64,000 nucleotides of DNA, from NCBI GenBank assembly GCA_964036155.1, contig OZ038423.1, positions 11,485,249 to 11,549,248 on the forward strand. Direction: 5' to 3'. A program made the position numbers and the translations under genes. The stretch is from Diploscapter coronatus (lineage: Eukaryota; Nematoda; Chromadorea; Rhabditida; Rhabditidae). The stretch's first letter is position 1. Each line of letters opens with the position of its first letter. Below are positions 23,551 to 35,800 of the stretch, piece by piece. A model generated the notes under the pieces. It searched no databases and was not told the DNA's origin. It worked only from the letters and a program-made list of their open reading frames with translations.

Positions 23551-24591
23551 ATGCTGAAATTTAATTTGTTTATTTTTATTCTATGTTTTACAATATTTGA
23601 AAATATTCAAGGGCTAACTTCTCAATCCAAAAGTGGAATTGAAAATCAGGTAAGTCAAATGATTTTAGATTTTTGAAATTTAATAACTTTCCAGATTAGT
23701 AGATTAATGACGATAGATATCGAAAGTAAATTGACTTGTTTCTACGAAGCTTTCAATACGAATGCCATTCTATCATTGAATGTCAAGGTATAATGCTAGA
23801 TATTTAAATTTCTAGAGTATAAACCTCAATTAAACGAATTTAATATATCGTAATTCATGTGGTGATATTGATTTCAATTAGTAAATATGCTAACTTCTAC
23901 GATAGTCTTGAATAAAATTATATTTTAGCCGGCGCTACGAACTCGTTTCCCTATGCAAATGCGGTTAACCTCGCCTTCCGGACAATTCTCCGAATGGGCC
24001 GAAGGTGACGGAGAGGCCAAACTATTGCATAATACTACGGAAATTGGTATCTTTTTTCTTTCTAAATTTTACCTCGAGCAATTTTGATTTGCTTCAGGCG
24101 ACTATGAAATTTGTCTATTCGCGCCAAGGCCGGTTCGTGTTCATCTGCAAATCGATTTTGTGCATCCAGAGCAGAAGAACGAGCAGTTGGAAAAGTACCT
24201 GGATGAAAATAACATTCAAGGGGAAATCCACGTAAAATTTAAATTTAATTTCATAGATTTTTTTATTTGATGATTTAGCACGCACTAATGTCTTTAGTCA
24301 GGAAATTCTACTCGATAAAATATTCCATAAAATACTATAACCAGGTAAATATGTCATTTAAAAACATACTTAGATTTGAACTACTACTTTAGATATCAGT
24401 ACGAGATGAGGCTATGGTGCAAAGTAATTCGGATAACATTCAAACATATTGCCTGGTTTTCATGACTTCCTCAATTATTATCGCCGTAATTCAGGTGAAA
24501 ATCAGCCTTTTTATTTAGCTCAAAAGTGAAAATTTAGGTTTATCTGGTGCGAAGAATGTTCTACGTTGATGTTAAAAGGATTAGAATCTAG
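23551..24591 (+). CDS. p24 family (emp24/GOLD, TMED) cargo receptor
   Basis: Seven exons: 23551-23649, 23695-23787, 23929-24046, 24098-24231, 24279-24344, 24393-24494, 24538-24591; 221 residues. A signal peptide (residues 1-23) precedes a GOLD domain with the two family cysteines (KLTCFYEAF and YEICLFAP), a short coiled-coil region and one membrane helix (about 180-205, YCLVFMTSSIIIAVIQVYLV). The tail RRMFYVDVKRIRI is short and basic, lacks a clear dilysine motif but has the aromatic residue expected for COPII binding. p24 proteins cycle between ER and Golgi as hetero-oligomers and select secretory cargo. The exact TMED subfamily is not certain. The gene converges tail to tail with the IDH gene, 209 bases apart. 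Confidence 0.85.
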
Positions 24592-24800
24592 AAAGTAAAA
24601 GTGCTATGCTTGTTACCTAGTAAAACTACGGGTTCCAAAATAAATTTATTCAACAAAGCCATCCGATTTTTGTTAAATACCTCGTTAGTATTGCATTTTT
24701 AATTCAAGAAATAAATTTTTAGCATTATGCGAGTGCTCTAATATAATTTGTGTTAAAACTAGCTCTTTTTCTGAAATACAAATTTAAGCAAAAAAATAAA

Positions 24801-26682
24801 TTAAGCGAATCTATCGGCAAGTTTCAGCAGGTTTTCGATCGTGTGATTCACTACTTCGGAGGCCTGAATTAAATTTTTGAAAATTCTTTTTTTGAAACTC
24901 TATTGTTTTAATTTAATTTAATTTATAAATTTACCTTAGCATCCCCTCCGATATCCTTCGTGTGGATTTTCTGCTCGACCAAAGTCAGCCATAGCGCGTC
25001 GGAAATTAAATCTGCGTGTTCGTTGCAGCCGAGATACCTTCATTTTAATCTCAAAAATTTCGTAAATTAAAAACTAATTAATACCGTAGTAAATCCACCC
25101 CAGCTCGAATAAACGCGGTAGGGTTCGCCAGATCCTTCCCGGTCAGAGAGGTACCTGTGTTTCGAGTTCCCTAAATTCAAATTGTGTATGTTTAAGTATA
25201 GGGGTATTTTAAAGTACAGTTTCAAACACGGCGTATCTCTCGCCGATATTCATTCCTGAGACGAGTCCCGGACCTCCCACTAAGCCACAGGCAATGTTGG
25301 AGATAATGTTACCATACAGGTTAGGCATCAGCATTACGTCAAATTGCTGAGGCTTGGAGACCTGAAATTTGTATATAAGTCCAGGAGCTTCTACTTTTAA
25401 ATACTATTATAGAGGACTTCTATTTGAAGTCTTACTGTATAAATATTATTTTTTGTTTGTTTTTTTTTTTTTAATTTCTGACCAATTGCATGCAAGCGTT
25501 GTCCACGATCATCGACTCCATTTTGACCTTCGGGTACTCTTTCGACATTTCTTTGACTACCTAATATATTTAAATTATTAGAAGATCCGTATTTTCTACT
25601 CAAAAATAGAGATCTTTTATTTAAAACACAAGTACCTCCAAAAACAGTCCGTCGCCCAGCTTCTGAATATTGGCTTTGTGAACGGCGGTGACTTTTTCCC
25701 TTCCATTAGCGATGCAATATTCAAAAGCCATGCGAGCAATTCTGTTGATGTTTTTACGTGTTACGATCTGAAAATCGAGATGGATTTGATTATTTTCAAG
25801 AAAACTAGCCTTAATGCTCTCAACGATGCCAGGGATAGTTTCATGTTCGAGACCGGAATACTCACCCTCAGTATTCTCACGCATCAAGACGATATCTAAG
25901 CCCTGAAATGTAAATTAAATTTCAAACGCTATATTTAAAAAAAAAATAATAATAAATAAATAATTGTTAGTAAATAAATAATAGTTTGCCTTATGTCTCG
26001 AAGGAATGGTCGGAATGCTGACACAATGCAAGATATTTGCGTATAAGTCGAGTCGAGTTCTAAGCTCGACATTTCTGGAAGTATACTGGGGCGAGTCGTG
26101 CTTAGTTTCGATGTTTCCCTGAAAATTAAGTGTAATTATGTTTGGCGAATATTTCAGCTTCATATTTTCCTCTTAAATACATTGTCGTATGAATCGGAAT
26201 GAACTTATGAACTTTAAAGGAAAAAGATTCTACTTTGAAACTTAAACCTGGCATTCAAAAATTCAAACTTTACCTTAATAGCGACGCCATTTCGTTCGAT
26301 GGCTAAAATGGCAGCCTCCATGTCTCCGTCCGACTGATCTGAATGAACCTCGACCTCTTCAAAATCGACTGGAGCCTGCAAATATCGGAATTTCATATAT
26401 CCATATTTATTCTAGAGGAGGATTTCATATATCCCGCAAAATATATCCACCTACCTGGGCAGCCGCGAAGATATTCCTGATATGTTTGCACATTTCGGGT
26501 CCGATTCCATCTCCAGGTAACACGGTTACCGTATGTCGCCCGCCATATTTGGCTAAGGTTTGCTAAACTTTGAACTTTAAAATTCTTATTTTTAGGATAC
26601 TAACCCTCTTTCCAGGCAATTTATGAGGTCTAATCGGGGACATAATGCCCCGAGATGAGTTAATTACGATTCGACTCAGCAT
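24801..26682 (-). CDS. idhg: NAD-dependent isocitrate dehydrogenase, gamma-type regulatory subunit, mitochondrial
   Basis: Eleven exons, plus coordinates: 26605-26682, 26455-26562, 26274-26375, 25990-26118, 25810-25902, 25636-25767, 25483-25560, 25218-25361, 25085-25170, 24935-25037, 24801-24863; 371 residues, complete. The N-terminal 30 residues are basic and serine-rich, a likely mitochondrial presequence. The rest matches IDH3 throughout: [96 protein letters not shown] and [12 protein letters not shown] identify the gamma type rather than alpha. It acts in the TCA cycle as part of the alpha2-beta-gamma enzyme. Two introns have GC donors: 25903-25989 (AAG|GCAAAC) and 25768-25809 (AAG|GCTAGT, 42 bases, in frame, no stop). 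An acceptor-like TTTTAG lies 14 bases upstream of the ATG. Confidence 0.93.
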
Positions 26683-28111
26683 TTTAGGTAGGTACCTAAA
26701 ATACAAAAGAATAAATAGGTAAGTATCTAAGTTTAAGAGAAATTAAACAAAAAAATAACACAATGTTACATAATAAAATGGGTTTTATAGGGATTCCTTT
26801 ACGATCAAATTTCATATGTAACAATGTACCGATTATATTTTTTGCCGAATTCATTCAAATATAAACAAAAATTGAAAATATCGAAAATATTGTGCATTTC
26901 ATGTAGTGCATAGCGCGTCTGTTTGCGATGAAGAAATAGTGTAAAGAAATGAGAGCGGCTAGATGAGTAGAGAAAATAGGAAGTGATAAAAAGGATAGAG
27001 AGGAGTATATCAATCGATAACCTTGGGATTTAAAGAGATAGATCTGAATTTAAAGAATGTATAAATTTAAAATTAAATATAAATATGAAATAAATTAAAT
27101 ATGTAAATAGTGTTCTCTCCAATTTCTGGTGAGAGAGAATTCCATGGACAGTAATTAGCAGCAATATTATATGTCTTCCTCGAATAATGCCCATATTTGA
27201 TAGACCATCTCTTGTACTACACGATCCTTTTATTTCAGAGTATCGATTTTCATAATAACTCTAAAAATTATTGAATCATTCAATATTTTTTAATTTGAAC
27301 ATTTCATTCAAACCCTTAATGCTTTCTTTATTAATCTAGTTTGAAATAATACGAAAAGTTATTTATGGCAATTTTTGGTTCCAATATTTTCGTTTAAATC
27401 AATATGATGGCATAGGATTAATTCCTCAGGCTTAATTTGCGCATATTTGTGAGGCCAATTCCGGCAAAACAATTCTGCTTCTGGGCACAAGCCTCGCTCT
27501 TTGCTTCCCGGCTTTCTCTCAATCTCTCACATTAAAAATTTTCCCTAGCCCCCATTTAAACGGATGACACAAAATAGAACATTTCATCCAGCGAAAAATT
27601 GAAAAATCGGCCCCGAAAATTCGATTTTTAGGCAGATCTTTGAATTTTCGAATTTCGGTCTGGTACTTAAAGTTGAAGATCGTCTTATCGCTCAAGATAT
27701 TCCATCTTATCAATCCGGGATTATCTTCTATCCGAAGCCGAATTTCGTATCATGTTTTTGTTCTCGAAATAGAGAGAACATTTGGTCATTCGTCTAATTC
27801 CCAAAGGCCGCGCTAAAATATGTCTCTCGATTTTGGTCTTGAAATTTTAAATTTCGCGATATTTGCACTTAAAACGCGCGAAAACTGGGCATTGAATTGC
27901 AAATTTGCACTCGTTTTCATAGAATTCATCATAAAAATACGTCTTTTAGGACTAATCTAACTTCTAAGAGATGATGTAGCATCTCCCTTATTCAAAATAT
28001 ACCTCCCTGTCTTATCCACTCTAGTATTTTTGAGAGAATAAATTCTTCGACTCTATTTTTCGTATATTTTGCATTTGGCCTGATTGCAGACTAAATATGC
28101 CTATTTTCAGC
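26683..28111. other. Intergenic, no gene seen
   Basis: 1.4 kb between two divergent genes. AT-rich with purine-rich patches (26930-27010). Small open frames only, with no coding character. Confidence 0.6.
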
Positions 28112-31100
28112 ATGGCTTATTATGGAAGGTGGTTTAATTCGATTTTTATCTTTATGCTAATTTTGTCAGTTGAAATATTGAGCTTCACTTTTAACAATTA
28201 CCTGCCACCATTCAATAATTCAACGAAGATCTATTCTCTATGCACCGACACGAATGATAGGATCATTTTGGAAGTTCGTAATCATTCCAGGGTATCTTTA
28301 GTTGTACTTTCGAATTTATTTATAAATTCAGATAGACTTCTACCTCGAAAAGTACGGGTTGTGTTGGAAGGATTTCCTGAAATTCGTAAGGCCTAGCGAT
28401 CATTCTTTGGTTTGGCTGATGATGTCTTTGAGGTTTAATTCAGGCATTATAAGTTTAATATTAGTATTTTCGATTTTTAGATTTTGTGACGTGAATCAAC
28501 TCTATACGCAGAGGAAGCATAAAAGCGAATACGACCGAGAATTTCAAAAACGATTTTTGAAGTATTCATATACGCTGGTGAGATTTAGTAGATTCCTCAA
28601 ATATCTCAAGGATTGTTTGAATTTAAGATTTGCGATAGAGGCTCGAAAATCGGTGAAATTGAACATTACAATTACTTTGTTTACTCTTCATTATTCAATA
28701 CCCTATATGAGCGGAATAATTCCGATAGGCAGTAAGTTGTTCTTATTTAAATTAGACGAAAGATTTTTAATTTAAGAATTGTCTGTGATAGAATTTCCTC
28801 AGTCTATGCAGACTTGTATGGTCGATGTTACGTCCCGCATGTATCTAAACGACAGGCTAAAATTAAGGAGGCAAATAATGATTTTAAAAAATCGATATAA
28901 TCTAAATTCAGAGATGCCACGGACATACGGCCCCGTTAATGAAATTCCAAGATTTCTACCTGAGATTTTCGAAAAGTAATTATAGCATTTTTATTTATGT
29001 TAATTTTTGAAATTAGGAACCTCAGGATGCGATTCTTTCGAAGAGTTCATAAATAAAAGCGACCGGGTTTCAAGTTTGGGCAGAGCTCTTTCGAATGACA
29101 CAGTTTTTATGAATTTACTTAGGTAGATTTCTAATTTTTATTAACATTTTAAAATGATGTTTTGTTAATTTTAGCTCTAATTTGGTGTCGAATATCCATT
29201 CTGACTCTGAACTCCCTTCATTAGTTTTAAAGGTTTGAATGTTTCTATGATTTTTTTAGATTCGTAATTTTAGACAAGACTATTATTGCAACACTTTTCC
29301 CTAGCTGCAATTAAGTTATGGCACCAATTGGAGAAATTCAAAGAGTAAATTAGTTGTATTAAATTTAAAATAAAAAATTTTTAGATGTCGATTAAGAGTG
29401 ACCGAAAATTTGCAAGATCTAAATGCAAGCAATGAAACCGGAGGCAGTGACTTTGATTTTGAGTAACTTTAAATTCTAAATTTTAATTAGATTAGAAGTT
29501 CAGCTCCTATCTAACGGCTCAAGTATCTCATGAGTGTTGCGCGGAAAATCCACATTTGTGTGAGTTGCATGACGAAAAACGATTCAGGTATACATAAAAA
29601 ATGAAATTCATAAAAATAATAGCCACAATCGAATAAAATAGGCAATTGCAAAATTATTCAAATAAAACTCTTTGAGTCTCGCTTACTACTTTCATTAATT
29701 ACCAATAAAATAGATGAACGTTATCTTTCTTTAATGCTTAGTTTAGGCAGCTAGCAAAGTGGGGCAGATTAGGCTATTACGTTGAGGGATGCCTCCTTGT
29801 GGGAATAATTTGCAACACAATATTATTGGCATTTCTGCTACAAAAGACGAGAAGAAACCTATCAACTGCAACTGTGCTATTCGTATTTAATATCATGTTC
29901 TCTAACGTCCTATTTCTGCTATCGTTCACCTTCTTCTTCGAGGATTTCATTCAAACCGACAAACCGTACGGGAATATTAACGAGGATGTAGAAATTAGCA
30001 TATTGCTAGAGTTATTTAGACTATTTTAGCACCAAGATAAAACTCCCGAATTGGTTATAGCCGAATCCCTGCAGACGCATTTATTTCATTCGACTCGATT
30101 TGGGTAAAATTATTCACCTGTTAAAATCGATATTTAAATATCTTCAGAAAGCATCTAGTTCAAGAAATGCTATTTTCCCTGGCACAAAATGGCTCTTTAA
30201 CAGGGTTAATTCATCTGCTGGTTTTAGTCTTGGTAAATTTGATAATTTTGTCTGAAGGTAAAAAATATGCGGACTAATTTAGGTGGTAATTAATCGATCT
30301 ATGTCCGGAAAATCGATACATTTATCGAGAATATCCGTAATTAGCGTGTTTGCTTGTGTTTGGTTCTTCCTACTAGCCTCGCACGCAGTATTTTCCGCAA
30401 TGCAGGTATACAAAAACGTGAAATTTTCCTGAAAAAATCTACTTCAGATGAGCGCCATACAAAATTTGGACCAGCTTTTCGCAGTTTTAGCCAAGGGCAG
30501 AGGGTCGACGAAGTGTAGCGGGTATGATATGCGTAAAAATGACTATTTTTAAATTAAAATGCCTTATATTTAGGCAAATTAGATCTGGATATGTAGACAT
30601 CGCGAAACACTGCGACACGGCTGCAGTGTTTCACGCTTTTGGAGCTTATCTTTTAAGGGTAAGTAAAATTTCGTATAAAGGGGTCCGTAGATGGAATTGT
30701 CCGAAGCCATATGATGAAGAGACAAAACAAGCTAAAACTTAGTCCAAATGATTCTCTGATCTAAGTAGTGCGATTGAATATCAAAGATTCATACTTAGCG
30801 CAGTGTTAGGGAGAGACAGGAGTTTTTGAATAGTTGGAACACTTTAATTGAGGGTTCTAAATTTAGGGTCATACCTTATTCACAATGCTATTTCTCTCGG
30901 CTTCTATCATCATTTTGGTGATAACCATATCGTATCATGTTAGAATTCGGAGGCAACATGAAATTGTGCACAAAGAATTGAGGTTTCTCCTTTAATTTTT
31001 GAAAATGTTTAAATCTTTTAATTCGCAAAATTCAGTCAGCAATCACCTCACCAAAGAAGGGAAAGATTATTCCATACGCTGATATTTTCGATTGCCACAT

Positions 31101-31641
31101 TTTTCCTGTCCGTCATGGGCCAAACCTACATTGAAATTGCGGTGTTTTGGGTGGATGAGAGAGCCGATATAGCTGCGTTGAGTAAGTGGTAAGTTAACCT
31201 TAAAAATATCCTAAATTTTAAAATTACGAAAAACTTTTGGGTCCTCCAATAAATTGCTAAAGTCGAGAAATTAGCTTATCTTATCTCTCACGTTATTTCG
31301 GATGCGAGATAATAGGATTAGCATTAAAGAAATGAATCCTAATTTATTTCTATAACTTCAAAAATATATTGTGAATGATATAATATCTAAACATGGAAAA
31401 AAAAACCAATCTTAGGTATCATCTGACTCGAATTTTGGCGTTCATCGACCCAGTTCTGAACCCGTTGATCGTCGTCGCACGGACGCCTGCCCTGCGCAGA
31501 CAATTGCGGTCGCAGTGGACGACGCTGAGGTCGAGAGCCTCGTCCAAAACCGCTCCCAGATCTCGGGAAAGCAGCAATCCGGACAACAGGAGGAGTAACA
31601 ATGGATCAAGGTCAGGAGAAGTTGACTTCCATCAAAAATGA
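28112..31641 (+). CDS. Orphan rhodopsin-like GPCR with large cysteine-containing ectodomain
   Basis: Twenty exons: 28112-28291, 28332-28432, 28481-28577, 28628-28731, 28777-28870, 28912-28975, 29017-29122, 29175-29232, 29274-29344, 29385-29462, 29504-29587, 29747-29987, 30030-30103, 30148-30232, 30283-30405, 30448-30521, 30574-30658, 30867-30982, 31036-31188, 31416-31641; 737 residues in one open frame. Residues 1-25 form a signal peptide, about 26-340 an ectodomain with a dozen cysteines and N-glycosylation sites, then seven hydrophobic helices. Helix 3 ends VVINRSMSG where most family members have DRY; helix 7 reads FIDPVLNPLIVVAR. The cytoplasmic tail is Ser/Arg-rich. I do not recognise the ectodomain. 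Start chosen after TTTTCAG at 28104-28110; an in-frame ATG at 28097 is less likely. The join at 28870/28912 needs a GC donor (an alternative GC site is at 28855). The 28433-28480 intron is in frame and could be retained. Confidence 0.7.
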
Positions 31642-32800
31642 CCATTTTATATGGATTTGCATTAAAAAATAGTCATGAAAAATGGATTTCCACTGTAATT
31701 AATCGCCAAAGATAAACACGAAAGCAAGTCTTCGTTAAGATAAAAAAGAAAAGTTTAGACAAAGTTCTATCAGAAGAAGCGCCAGGAAGAAACACCAAGA
31801 CGTGGAGTTGAATCTGATTGGAGATAGGTCTGATAGACCGGTATTATTAATTTGCTTCTTAAATTTAATCCAAAGTTTTTTTTCGATTACTCGATCAACT
31901 TATGCAAGACGAAGTGCGGATTCGCAAACTCATAATTCTGTCGTCTAATTTATTTAAACTATTCCGTGCCTTTCATTTATTAAATGAATTCATTAAATAA
32001 ATCATTTCTCTTCTAAATCTCGCCATTAGATGAATATAAAGATTTTTTTTCTTTCAAATCTTATGATCAAATCAACCAAATATAATTTTCTTTAAATTGT
32101 CTAAAAATTCTAAATATGGTAAATTAAATCGTCGCAATTTAGGCCCTTTTTCTGATCGCACCTAATTTTTTTGTTAAATTTTTAATTTTTGGGTAGCAAT
32201 ATTTTGATCTTTTCGCTGATCAGAAAACTTGCCCGTTTATCTGACCCAGCGGTTTTTTCTTACCACTTTTTTTCTTCTTTTCTATTGTTCTCTTTTCATC
32301 CTTTGATAAAGAGATGATCTCCTCTTCTACCGTATCTCCAAACTTTTGGTCCTTTCTCATAGACAAGCAGAACACGGTTGCTGTTGTTTTTGTCTCCTTC
32401 TTCAAAATGAAATAAATTCTTCAAATGATTCAACTAAGGGCTCTAGTCAATTCGTATGGACTAAAATGGCGCAAAATGTCCTAGCACCCCGAGAAAGCTA
32501 CCGGCAGGTTCATTTGTTTCGGTGTCTGCATAACCCTAGTCTATTTATTTCTCATTTTCTATGCTATGTCCTTGACGGCTAGGTGAATTCACTTTTCCAA
32601 AGAGGTAAAGGTGGAAAAAGTGTCGGAGAGCGCGTGGTGGGCGGGGCCTGGGCCCGAATGAGGCCTTATTGCCTTGTTCTTCGTCTCTAACCAGTGGTTT
32701 TCTCTGTCATCCTTTCTCTCTCTCCCCCTTTCAGCAAAGGATTGTCATTGCCTTTTGGCTATTACATTGTCATTGTCAATTGCGCCTAAATATCGGTGAC
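31642..32800. other. Intergenic, no gene seen
   Basis: 1.2 kb between the GPCR and the MOLO1-like gene. Contains a compact GC-richer patch near 32630-32665 just upstream of the next gene, which may be part of its promoter. Short open frames are lysine-rich or random. Confidence 0.55.
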
Positions 32801-35800
32801 ATGCCATCGCTAAAAGATGGCATCTTATTGATATTTATATTCGGACAGGTAATTTTTCATTTTATCGATATTCAACTAATTCTGATTTGATAAGCCCTTT
32901 TTCTATACTGAAAGATCATAGAATAACTTGCAAAACCGATATAATTGATTACCGAACGCTCACTCAACTATAATAAGCTGGTCTTCATTTTAAAACTGAG
33001 AAAAACTTAACTGGAATTATTTGTACCACGCGCTGATTCATGTTTTTGTGCAATATTTCTCACTTTTTTCGGATTTCATATATCCTAGACTGTAAAATGT
33101 CTGATTTGGGAGTAAATCCCAGCTAATTCAGTGTGATTTAGTTATGTTGAATGTGTGGAGGAAAGATGAAAAATCTCTTCCACATAGCGCGCATTAGTTC
33201 TATTTAACCGAAATGCACCACATAATGAAAACGACTTAGCCTTAGCAAAAAGCCTGTCCTCGTCTTACATAAAGTCCGGTATTTCTCATTTCGCGTCTCC
33301 AAAACATATTCTAATTAGGCAAAATCTATTCCAAATAAATAGAGTGACCAGAAGATAATTAGCATAAATCTTCTATTCAATTCTTGTCTTGAACTTGAAA
33401 CTTTATTGGGTTACATAAGATTAAAGTTGGGAAAAATGCGTAACTTGACAAAATATCATGTAACATTGGGGAACGATAATTGAAGGTAGAAAAACTCTCT
33501 ACTTTTCTCTCATATTATTTCAAAATTAACTAATTTTTGCAAAGTTATTGTTACATATGAAAAACTTGCGAACTCGATTCAAAACAATTAGTTTAAAACA
33601 TTTTTTTCAATAGACTAGGTTTAAAGAGAAACAAAAGTTCTCGCCTTTTCAGGGTCGATTGACTGTTTTTCTCTTCTTCATATGCTTCTCACGACGATTA
33701 CCAAGCCAATTAATCAAGCACGCTGTTGACAGTTTTTCGCAAATTTTTCACCCCACTTTCTTGCCGTTTTCTTAAAGGCCGGCATTTTCCGTTCTCTCGA
33801 AGAAAAGAAACTTTAAAACTCCCAAGTTCCAACCTGAAAATAATGCGCAATTTCGTGATGAAAAATCGATGACTTCAAGTTTTTTCTGGGTATTTTAAGT
33901 TACTATCTCAAAATATAACAATTTACAAATTGAAAATCAATAATTTCGATGTTTCCCAAAATTCATGACCTTCCTAAATTCGCGCATCTTCATACAACAT
34001 AAAACTTGATCTAATCTGAAATTCTGAGATTAGATTCCAAAAGTACGTTTTTCGAAGATAATTTTCCATACCACCAGATTTCGAATGCGACCTTGTGAGA
34101 GCCGAAAATGAATTACCTTTTCGGAGAGTTAGAGAGTGCTAGATATGTGGGATTTTCAAGATAGCATAGAGAAAAAGACCCTGTCAATCCTACCCGTTTT
34201 ACGTTCAACAGCTAGCGTAAAACTGAGTTGAATGACCTTAGTAGATTTGGAAATTAAAACGAAAGCACATTGAATTAAAATCCAGCCATATCAATATAGA
34301 AATTATAAAAGGGCTACTCAAAATTCAATTAAAAATAAATATATTCAGGCAGATTAAATTAATTTAATTTAAAAGAACTAAATTTCAGGCATACGCAGGT
34401 GTGTACGAGGACGAAGTCGAGAAGTGCCGTAATGATGAGGGATATAGCCGCAAAACCGTCGTGTGTGATCCCAGCCATCTGCTGGCGAACAAGACCAGCC
34501 AGAAACTCTCCAATATGTTATCATCACTGCAATCCAGATTAGAGTTGGATTAAGCCTCGCCCACTTTTTAGATGAATTTTCAGATGCAAATGTCCGAATG
34601 GGTGTATGAGATCTGACGGCAATGACAAATTCATCGGTCTTCTACATGTCACCAAAAATAGCAGTGTAAGGTTAAACACTGCTCCAATGCTAGGTTTACA
34701 AGAAAAACTAGAAATTGAGCGGATTTTATAATTGTGGTGGAGCTCATTGATTATCCATATTTAGACGACGGATTTGAAAAAGAGCATGAAGGCAGAATAC
34801 GAAAAAGCTGACTTGGGAAATGTCACCTGCGAGAATGGGCTTATGTTAGTCTACTTGAAAGATACGCAACAGGTATTATTTTAATTTGGATTTCATATAT
34901 CCCAGACGATTTTAAAGTACGATATTTTAAGCGTTATCGATATATCTCAGCTGGTTTTTGAAATCATTTTTTATGTGCTTAGATTGTATCGTAAATCAAT
35001 GTGATGGGATGTGTTACAAATCGATTATCAGAAAATTGCCTTTGAAAGAGTTGGAGAAATAGTTTGTAAATTTGATAGGGGAGAGAGAATTAGGGAAAGT
35101 TGGGGAGAAATAAAGCGTGAATTCGAGAGAGCATCAGAGATGGAGAACGACTAAGAGGGGAACTGGTTATTGGCTGTGCTGCTGCCTGAAGAGGGCGACA
35201 AAGTCTCGTTTTCTTTTCCGCTCTATCCATTTCTCGAACTATTTCTCGTTTTTCTCTTCGTCATATACAAAAATATCAAAAGGCATCTTTCACCCTCTTT
35301 TGATAGCCGCAATTCTTCATCACAAAACAGAAAACTGACGATCCTATTGATTTGTATGAAGAAGTTACATTAAAAAATATTCAAACCAACACCTTTCACT
35401 CAAAGTACGGTCTGCAGAATGATCGCATATTCCATTATAGAATACAAAAGAAACGATCTATTGAATTGACATAAAGAAAATTGAATTTTGAACTGTGATG
35501 ACTAACAATGGAAAATAGATGAGGAGCACGGCTTTTATTTAAGACCGACACCTCTCTCATTCAGTACGATTTTAAAAACAGCGCAAATAAATATCGTATC
35601 GTATTCCGCTTCGCTTATTTCGTGTTTACATAAATCACAACGCATTAGATAACACATTGATCGAAAACCTAGAACTTAGGAAAATCGAATCTACCTGAAA
35701 CTTAAAATTAAATTGTCTAAACTTGGGGAAAATATCGACTTAAATAATTTTAGTTAGCGACATTCCGTGGAGGAGACTCGTACGTGCTATTGACTGATGA

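Noticed and set aside
28097..28111. Upstream in-frame ATG of the GPCR
   Set aside because: It precedes a strong TTTTCAG acceptor at 28104-28110, so it would probably be removed by trans-splicing.
32220..32405. Minus-strand lysine-rich open frame
   Set aside because: Low-complexity product from a T/C-rich stretch; no exon boundaries or similarity.
35117..35373. Open frames inside MOLO1-like intron 4
   Set aside because: They lie between well-phased exons of the MOLO1-like gene and have no coding features of their own.
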